From contig CM049320.1 of assembly GCA_026874595.1 (NCBI GenBank), forward strand, positions 35,312,214-35,376,213: 64,000 bases of DNA, written 5' to 3'. Positions 48,301 through 58,600 of the stretch are shown in pieces. The notes under the pieces are model-generated. The model made no database searches. It was not told the origin of the DNA and worked only from the letters and a program-made list of their open reading frames with translations. Position 1 is the first letter of the stretch. Each line of letters starts with the position of its first letter. Source of the DNA: Sipunculus nudus. Taxonomy: Eukaryota; Annelida; Sipuncula; Golfingiida; Sipunculidae. The position numbers and the translations under genes were made by a program.

Positions 48301-49595
48301 GCATATATAAATAATATGGTATTGAACCGAAGTTTCTAGAAAGGTGATCTACCTTTATTATCTTTAAACATCCTGATAATTTCATAATCCTAACCCGATT
48401 TAAAAAAAGAACAGCTTTGCCTCTACTACGACTGCTGCCATGGTTATATATTATATTTCCTCCCAACTCGTTCCTCCATTGTCATTCAGCTATCTTTGTG
48501 CTGTATGTTTCTTGTAAGTATATTATACCAGCCTTGGTTTTTCGTGCTCATGACAAGACACATCTTCCTTTTTTAAAGTTGTTCATACCCCTTACATGTA
48601 ATGTAGCTACTTTAATTTTTGGAAACTTCTCGAATTTCTAAATTAGTCATATATTCCGCAGTAGCACAAAAAAGTAAATAAATTCAAAATATATAACTTC
48701 CATTATCCGGAAGAGTATATATAAAATTACAAAATACCTAGCATTATTTCTTGTTATACTGGCAAATATCAGTATTCTGATCAGTTGAAAGGAAATGCTT
48801 TACCAATCTATAGTGGTCAAACATCTAAATAATATACTGTTAAACAGTAACGGGCCTACATATTCATCTATAAATGTTGTGGCATCTCAAAAATCAAATG
48901 AAACAAACTTACAGGATAAAGAAAATGTAAACAAAGTACACGTTTTCATTACCTTCATCAGCTGAGTGGAATCATGGTTAACAACGTCAACATGGTAACA
49001 GGTCACCCTTGTCTCGCATGCACCAATCCATGCGAAAGTAATAATAGTACTTATAACACATACACTGTGGAAAAATATTTTAGGGTCAACCCAAGTCTTG
49101 TGTCTAAGAAAGCCGACAAATATCAGCATAATACATCAAACTTCCCTCGCATTAGGTGCACTCGGCTGACCAAGCCCAGCTAACCTAGTCAGTTGACCCC
49201 AAATTAACCATAGTTAAGGTGTGGCTTCTGAACTAAATAAATTTTTGGCCTGTGGTCAGATTTGATAAGTCTGGCAGGCTGCCAAAGCTATAAATAGATA
49301 GTCTTTTACTGGCTTGACTCTTAGCCTATTGCCAAATCTGGAACAGTTGGCAGTCTACTTAGGCTTTTAAGTAGATACAGACTGAAGCTTGGCCTGTTGC
49401 CAGCAGTGCTTTTCAAGCTAATACAGTGGAACCCCACAATTACGACCACCTTGGTTCCTGACCAAAGTGGTCGTAATTTGGGTTGGTCGTATTTGTAAGA
49501 CTCTTAATTTCCTGAATCATATATTTGGGACCAAGAAAAGTTGTCGTATTTGTGGGGTGGTCGCAATTGCGGGGTGGTCGCAAGGCGGGGTTCCA

Positions 49596-49647
<52 letters not shown>

Positions 49648-52600
49648 AACTCGTAGGATGCAGATGTTTATGGTTCTAGCCTTTACGGGTATGATTTGTG
49701 CCTTGTTAACAGACCTAGTGATCTGAAAGATGCAGGTAAAATTTCTTACAACTAAGATAATGCAGGTGGTACCACAATTCATGCCAAGAAGCTTAAGTTC
49801 ATTAAGACCCGTAAGCACACCGAATTTGATGAAAATCTATGCAGCAGTTCCTGAGGAATCTGATAATTAGTGTATTTTTAATAATTGGGGGGGGGGGGGG
49901 GGGGGTAACAGGAGAATATAGGTGAAAGTGACATAATTTCGGGTTTTTGAGAACTTTTGTGGAACTCTGAGGATGCAGAGGTTAATGATTCGAATCCTTA
50001 CGGGTAGGATTCGTTCCTTGATTACAGACCTGGTGTTCTAAAAAATTCCTAGTAAACTTTCGTAAAAACTAAGATAACGCAGGTGGCGCATCCATTCATA
50101 CCCAGTAGGTAATGTTTATTAGGACCCATAAGCACACCAAATGTTATGTCAATCGATCAAGCCTTTCCTGAGGAATCCGGCATTTAGAGTATTTTAATTA
50201 TTCTGTGGGGATGGGGGAGGGGGTTATAAACAGGCTCTGTAACTGAAGGAATATAAGTCACAGTAAACTAATTTAAGTTTTCTGAGGAGACCTTTAAAGG
50301 ACCTCTCAGGATACAGAGGTTCATGATTCTAGGCTTTATGGTTACGATATGTTCCCTGTTAAAAATGCGTAAAATTTCCTATAAATACAGGAAAGAATCA
50401 TTGCGTTCAATGCATTAGATATTCAGATACTGGAACGTTGATATCAAATTTTCAATTGTTCGGGGGGGGGGGGGCACTTATAATCCCCTAGCTCAGAGAA
50501 TATGGGTAAAAGAAACATACTTTAAGGTTTCCCTGGATATTTTGTTAAAATATTCTACGTCCAACGGTTACGATTTGTTTCCTGTTATCAGACGACCGGA
50601 TCTTTGAAGGTAAAAAAATAATAGACCAAATTGCGTAAAAAATCGAAAAAAATACATATGGCGCCACTAGCATGCAAGAACTGATGAACACTCAAGGATC
50701 AATTGACATGCAAAGAATCATGGTGATCAATGCATTAGTTATTCTGATACTGCAGTTATCATATATTCAATTATTCTGTGGGTAACTTTAGCCCCATAGC
50801 TTGGTTGATATTGGTATCAGAGACATAATTTCAGCTCTCTAGAAGATTTTTCATGGACCTCCCAGGATGTCACGTAAGAAGATTCAAGTTCCAGTGGTAA
50901 CGATTAGTGCCCTGCTAACGGATGACTGCATCTTTGGAGGTTAAAAAAATAGAGAAAAAAATATGTAAAAATTCGAAAAAAATACAGGTCCATCAGTCTG
51001 CAGGAACTGATGAATCACTCCATGAGTTTTTTGTCAGTAAAAAAACAGCTCGATGTAGATGGCAATACAAAAACCTTAATTACAAAGAGTCATGTGACCA
51101 ACATTAGCACAAAACTTGATGATGCTAGCTCCTGTCCTTTCTGAGAAGTTTTTGTTAGTTCGCTTACTTGGCAAAATGACTAAGTACAAATTCCTGTAAC
51201 TTGGCTTATATTCATCAAACTGGCAGACAAACGGAACAGACTTGAGAGAGCTTATCTCTGGGATCATTTCTATGAAATATTGAGCAATTTGGCTATTTGA
51301 ATTCAGAACAGAAGATTTTCATATAAAATTTGGTGATTATAGCTCCATTGCTGAGATTGTAATTTAAGTATGCTTTTTGGTCAAATGATTTCGTTCAGCT
51401 TCCCTTAACTCAGCCACCATTCACCGAACTGGAAACATTCGAAAAAACTGAAGAGAGAATGTTTCACGGATTATTTCTGGGAGATATTGAACAATTTGGC
51501 TGGATATGCCGTTTTAGAATTACTAGATTTTTAAAAGATTTTTTAGCTTTTCCCTATAAAATCTAAGTCAATGCTGATAGCAAATCAACGATCTCATTCC
51601 GGTAAAGATTGAAATGAGACTGATTCTTCCATACAATTTGGCACTTCTAGCTCCGATGGTTTTTTGAGATAGCATGAGATAACACAAGAATAAATGTGGA
51701 CGGACAACCATTGCATAGGTTCACAGATTCACAAGCAGGTAGCGTCACAACACTTCAACAAATAATAAAACGAGCCATGATCAATAAACATATGAAGTTG
51801 GAGCACATTGGGTGAACCAACCTATGAGAAACTACACCTTGAAGTAATTTGACAAGTTAAAAGAAGATAACAGAGAAAAAATGTGTGTGTGAATAAAAGA
51901 ATATATACAGGTGGAGCCAACAATCTTTGGAAAATGATAACACTAGTCATGATCAATAAACATATAAAGTTTCAGGACATTTGGTAAAAAAAAAAACAGA
52001 TGAGAAACTGAAACTTTTTTGCAATTTTGTAACCTTCAAATATAGGGAGAAATGCATGAAAAAATAAAAAAAAACAGGTTGTGCCACCATTCTGCGGGAA
52101 TTGCTGAAACTAAACATAATCAATATTCTACCCAAGATTCATGCATTAGTTATTGAGATTCAGAAGATTTGTATCAAATTTATAATTATTCTGGTGTGTC
52201 GAATCACGCCCAATAACTCGGAGAAAGTCACAGTGACCTAACTTCAAGTTTCCGAGGTATTGTTAAGAACCTCACTCGAAAAATGTAGGTCCATCAGTTA
52301 CGAGTTGAGCCCTGTTAACGGACAGAGGGAACAGTCAGACGGACGGCGGGGAGAGAGTGATCGCTATAGCTTAGATGACTTTCTGCCAGCCGAGCTAAAA
52401 AGTGTCATGAAAGTTTATGAAGAGGTGTCATCGGGTGGTAATTAGCCGAACCAAAGTAAGCATTATTTAATATACACTGTTTCAACGCAGTAAGTGTTTT
52501 ACAAAGGATAAAGGCATGATTAAAGAACAAGGAATTGAAAATTCATTGGACGTCAGAGTTAGAGCCATGGTCTTGCACAACTATATTCATAAAGTAATAT

Positions 52601-55600
52601 TTCTAAAGTGTAACCACTGCCTATTTATTTGAAACCATCTGTACCTCTGTAAAGTCACAATTATGAAATGGTAGATACAGATGACTTTGAATGAAGTTAG
52701 CTTCAGATCTAGCTTTTTTATACGAAACAAAGATTCAATAGCAATTCAACATGAACTAATATTGGTGCTGCCCCTTTGATCACTATACCTAATGGAAACA
52801 TGTCACAGAGACCTTTTATCCTACTGAGAAATCATATAATATGCATCAGTAATTTAGAACAGTAATCATAATTAAAATAATTTACAATTGCATTTATTTC
52901 ACACAGTGTAAATAACAGATAAAGAATCTAGAGCAGGATAAAACAAGATGAGCGATAGAAGCTGACAGATGTTGCATGAAAACCGACTACAGTGTATTGA
53001 ACAAAGGTATTGATATCATGAAAATCAGTCCAATGAGAGCTCTACCGGTACCGTAATTATGAATACAAAACACAAACGTTAATTACAGTGTTAATATTAA
53101 CATGATAAAATTGAATCATTCTGCATATATTAATGACTAATCATGTTTATTGGTCATCTGATATTATATGATTTAAACTGAAAAATTGATGAATCATCAA
53201 ATATGGTGAAAAATCTATAATCACAATCTTACTTTCATTTTACAAACAGAAGCAAAACAAGCTATCAAAATGTTTATGCTATACCTTTTCTGGGTCTACT
53301 CATTTCAAACCAGTCCTCTCCATGGAGACCAATCCAAAGATGGTTGATGGTTAACTCTGGAGGTGTCTTCCTCATCACTCGGGCAATATCTTTCCTCGAG
53401 GATTCATTCGGAAGAACGGAGAGCCGGCCTCCTATATCCTCACAAGCAGCACGAGCGTGATACCAATGGTGTGAATCAATGACACAGAAACAGGACCCCA
53501 TAATCTCTTCACACCAAGACATTCCTGCATTGCAAGACTGGTTGGCTACAAGGACCCATTATGCTTCTAATATTAAATAACATATTTTCAAAGTTAATGT
53601 AAAATATTATATAAGATAATGTGCACACAGAAAAGACTACTCATCTGACCGAGAAAAATAAGACTGACAAACAGATGTTATATTACACTTCTGATTGCAA
53701 AAGCGGGTTACTTATGGAAAGCCCCGTTTCTATTCCAGTCGAAAACATCATTACAAAATTTAACCTACAATGGAATTATAGTATACTTAATAACTATTTT
53801 GTTGCTGTACAGCACGGTTCATTAACAATTAAATGCAACACAAATCAAAATCTGGCCATATTTTACTCTTATACAAATAGCAGTAATCGAGATGATTTAT
53901 GGTTCTTTATCACCATCATACATATAGTTCTGAAATATGCTAAATATTGCACATAATAAACTGAATTTCTATAAAAACTTGAAAGACGATCAATCAGTAC
54001 AAAACCAATTACCAGAAAGCTGACACAATGCCGAAGGATCTTTTGTGAGGCAGTGCCATGGCATGATGAACCCTTCTCCAGCATGTAGCAGAGCACATCT
54101 CGTGTTATGACCATGTCTCCTTCTAGTTTTCCGTCTACCACCAAACGGATTCCCTGTGAGATAAAAACATATCGTAGTAAATAAACTCACCTAGGACTGT
54201 AGGAGTAAGTAATCAGTGGTCAATACAGTTCATCTTGACATTCGTTTATGAAGGAGAGGCCAGACTGCGTTCTAGCTCCAACACTGTTCAGCATGATGTT
54301 TTCTGCCATGCTTATGGATGTTTTAACAAGGTTGATCCTGGATTCGATGTTGGATACTTCACAGATGGGGAGCTCCTCAATCGCAGAAGACTGTATGCTG
54401 TCACGAAAGTGAGATCAACCCTAATACTTGACCTGCTCTTTGCTGACGAGCGCGAAGAATGCCTCTGCAAATAAGACATAGCACGACATTGACCAGTGTT
54501 CCATACATGTCACGATTTCGGGCTTACCATCAGCTCAAGTAATACTGAAGTGATGCATCAACCAGCACCAGAAAGCAATATGATGAATTCTCCATCATGG
54601 TGCATGGATCCAATCCTAAAATGGTGGTCAAATTTACATACCAGGGGAGCACATTGTCAAAGACAGCAAACAAAGATGACGAGTTCTAAAGCAGTGTAGC
54701 AAAATCCAGCATTCCTTTTGGTAGACTCCGTTCCAAAGTCCCCTCAAACGTCTCGGAGCGTGGAAGCAGCCAGCTAGAAACCAAGGTCCATGTCTACAAG
54801 GCAGTAGTCATCACTACCCTGCTGTATGGCTGTGAAACATGGTCTATGCATGGTCTATGGCATGTCTATGCAAGACATGCCAAACAACAGAGCCACTTTC
54901 ACTTGACCTGGCTCCGTCGGCTGATGAACATAAAATGGCAAGACAAAGCTCCAGACACTGAGGTCCTACCATGCGCAAACCTGCCATCAATCTACGCCAT
55001 CTTTCATCGATCCCAGGATTGATGGATAGGTGACGATTGCGGCATGCGAGATCCAGGAATCCCAAAACAACTTTTGTATGGAGAACTGGTGTCTGGAAAA
55101 AGATCAATCGGAGGTCAGCGGAGGCGCTACAAGGACAGTCTCAAAGGCGGTCAAAATATCGTTGAAAAAGACTATCCATCAACACAGATACGTGTCAAAG
55201 TCTATTGCAGGATTGAACAGAGTGACGTGCAGCTGCACACAAAAGGTACAGAAGACGCTTAGATAGCTCGACTGGCTGATTCCAGGAGGAAACGTGAGGT
55301 CCGCAAGGTGAGGATGGCAACCAATTCAACAGCAACCCTTGATCACTTGTGTCCAATATGCGGAAGGTTCTTCCCTGTCCGGATTAGCCTGACAGGTCAT
55401 CTCAAGACACATCTAGCTAGATCAACTACAAAACTGTTCTTCATGGTCATCTTTGCAAAGCGATGGGCGAACATCATCATATTCCTCTGTTTTGCTTATC
55501 TACATTTATAAATATGACTGTAAATAAATTAATCAATAACTGATGAAAGCTAAACAAAAATGAAATAAAGAGTTGTAAGATATATTAAACGGTTCCGTTT

Positions 55601-58600
55601 TAAGTCAGCTAACACTTGCATGCTGTTCCTGATGACAACAATTCTCTTAGCATTATATACATACCAGTGTTTAAAAAATTTTGTAGTTAAAATTTAGTGA
55701 CAAACTAAACAATTTGGTGGGCATTTTATTAAGGCTTAATAGACTCCTATTACATCCTTGGTTATTTTCTAAAATAGGCTTTAGAAATATAAAAAAAAAT
55801 TTAATCTTTGTTAATCTGTAAAATAGATTAAATGATTTTTGTCAAATAATAAATTATCCAAACGGATGGGTCGGACAATTTTAAAACTCAAGCTTTGCAT
55901 GAAACATTTCAGAATATTTATGCATGATAACAATAGATTTCTTAACCCATTCTTACTTCCAGCTGACGTTCCATCCACCCACTTCCAAGAAATCGTCTCC
56001 CTTTTGATGTCTAGCCATACCCTGCCTCTGAACAGTTCTTCATTCTGATTACTGTATCCAGGGCATCTACAGGCATGAACTCTTCCGGATTCACACTGTC
56101 CTTCAATCCACTGCTTGGCCTCAGCATAATTCATTGGATCTCCTATTATGTAAACAAATCATTTTTGCCGAGTGTTTTTTTTTTATGCCTAGAACTTTTG
56201 CAGTTTTTACTATTTCTTACACAGACAATTCAGCTTAGCTCTTCCAATGAACATGCTGGCTATGTCAGATGGCAAGGATGAAAATAATATTTTAAATTGT
56301 GTGAACTCCATATAACAATTTGAAGAGCAATGATTTAGGACGATAAGAGTTTGTAAAATAATATTGAAGGGATATGTAATTTCCGCAAAAATTAGTGAGC
56401 AAAACAAAAAAATCTATATACAGATACAGAGTTTTTAATTGAGGTTGAATCTTGGATCTATGCTCGTATAATAAAATAAAATAATATTTAAGTTTATGTG
56501 TAATGTATGCAATTGAATGGAACTGCGAATTGAGATTTGAACATGTCTTAAGAAACCCGGCTAATAAACCAAATAGGATCTGCTATGCTATCAGAATTTG
56601 TTTTCTGGACTGTTTTGATAAGTAAGTGCTGAATAATTCTGGATTCTTGCAAATAATCTTCTGCGAATGATAATATCCGAATTTTAAGCACAAGCGGTTA
56701 GTTGATTTCATTCATTCTATTAAGCTTAGTCTTATTTTTGGCAAGAATCTTCATGTCCTTCTAAATAATATCCAACAAATGACCCTGAGATCACTCACAA
56801 AATCCCTAAAGGGGTATGCTATTAACTAATGAACCATTTACTTAAATTAGTTAGAATGAATGTCCCGTATCTTAACCCTTGTACAACAGAAATACACAGT
56901 CGCTTATTTTGCCTATTGTATTATTTTTAGTTAGACGAATAAACATACCGGTTATTTTCAACCTTTTTAATGCTTATTTGTGCGAGTCCAATATTGCTGT
57001 ATAAATGAACGAAGTTAAAATTAGACACTGGGCCAACCAATGCCTGGCTTTTACTGTATGACCCCACATTAAAAACAATTGAGGCTATTAATGTATACAC
57101 TCACTTATTCCCCTGTTTATATCTATGAATTGTAACAGACATGGTATGCCTTTGCTAAAGCCTCTACCTGACTCTACAATGCCTTGAATTTACACAGACT
57201 TAATTTAAAACATTTCTATATCAAACTAGCGTATGACAGAATCCAATTCGTGCGAGGTCATCTAATGGTAAATTGATATAGTGAGTTTCATGAAAATCTA
57301 TTAAAACTCTGGTAAGCCCTGGAGGAAGACACCGAAAATGCATATGCGGCACATATGGGAGAAGAATGGAAAAAGATCCAATATTAAAAATTAACTGGAC
57401 AGAAAGTTTTTCAATTATCATCTACAAAATTGGATGCTTTGCATTCACTGGCATGGTATTCCAATAGAAGTTCAATCCTAACAAACAGATTATCACATTT
57501 AAAGTGGCCAACAAATATATTATATTTTCTCTGTATAGTATATTTTGACATAAAATAATTTAGCCTAGAACTAACTTATTTTCCTCGGTTAATCACTAAG
57601 CCAGATGTTTAGTGGTTTACAATTTTTTTTTCCAATGGATGACCAGCAGGAAAGATAAAAATATCATCTGAGCCAGCATTTAACATCATGCATGCAATGT
57701 TTTATCTTTGAATGTTGCCTAATAAACAAATGTAGCTGAAGAAAAGAACTTACTGGAATTTATAGATGTGTGGCCTTGCAGGACTTTCGAGCAGCTCCTG
57801 CTAGTCTGAGACGTGGACTCACACGGGTTCACTATAATAAGCAGAGTCAGAAATGCCACATGTGTAGCCTTTGGAACACGAATGTTAAGGCTGATCATTA
57901 CCATTTCTAGAAATGATGGAAACTTCACTTTGTCTTGATCTGAAGGTGGTACTTTTCCTTCCATGAACTGCAACCGAAAAGTAAAAAAAAACCTTCATGG
58001 TTTGGAACTTAATCATCAACATCAAACGTAAAATATTACACACTACGAAAGCCCCATAGCTTTGTCAGATCAATAATATATTGCATTTCACAGCAAGTAT
58101 ATAGCCTTGTTTCTCTTGGGTTACTAAAGAGAAATGATTCTAAGTTCAAACTTATGTGACAAGTATTTATAATTGTAGTTATATTTCGAATTAAAGGCAA
58201 ACCTAAAATCCTTCTTGCATTCAAACAAGTGTAATTAAAGTACAAATGTAATTAAAAATTTAATATAAATTTATCAAAAGAAAAAATAAGTTATAACTCT
58301 AAATCTAATTACCGTATGTCTGTTCGGTCGATAGCCTTTGTATTGCATCCCAGGCGTTACTCCAGTTTGTAATATCTTTAAGTCCTCTGGGACATCCTTA
58401 TCCTGTTTTCCTGTAAGGATTTTTTTATCCTATTAGCTCTTGAGAAAAACATACCAATATAATATGTTAATATAAATGATTTAACCTCAAGCGTTTATTT
58501 TATTAAACATTACAGCTAACATTGACATCTAAGCACCAGGAGTTCCTGTTCAAATTCTCTTTTTTAAATACAGTACCTTCTATATATGCTGCAGGCATCT

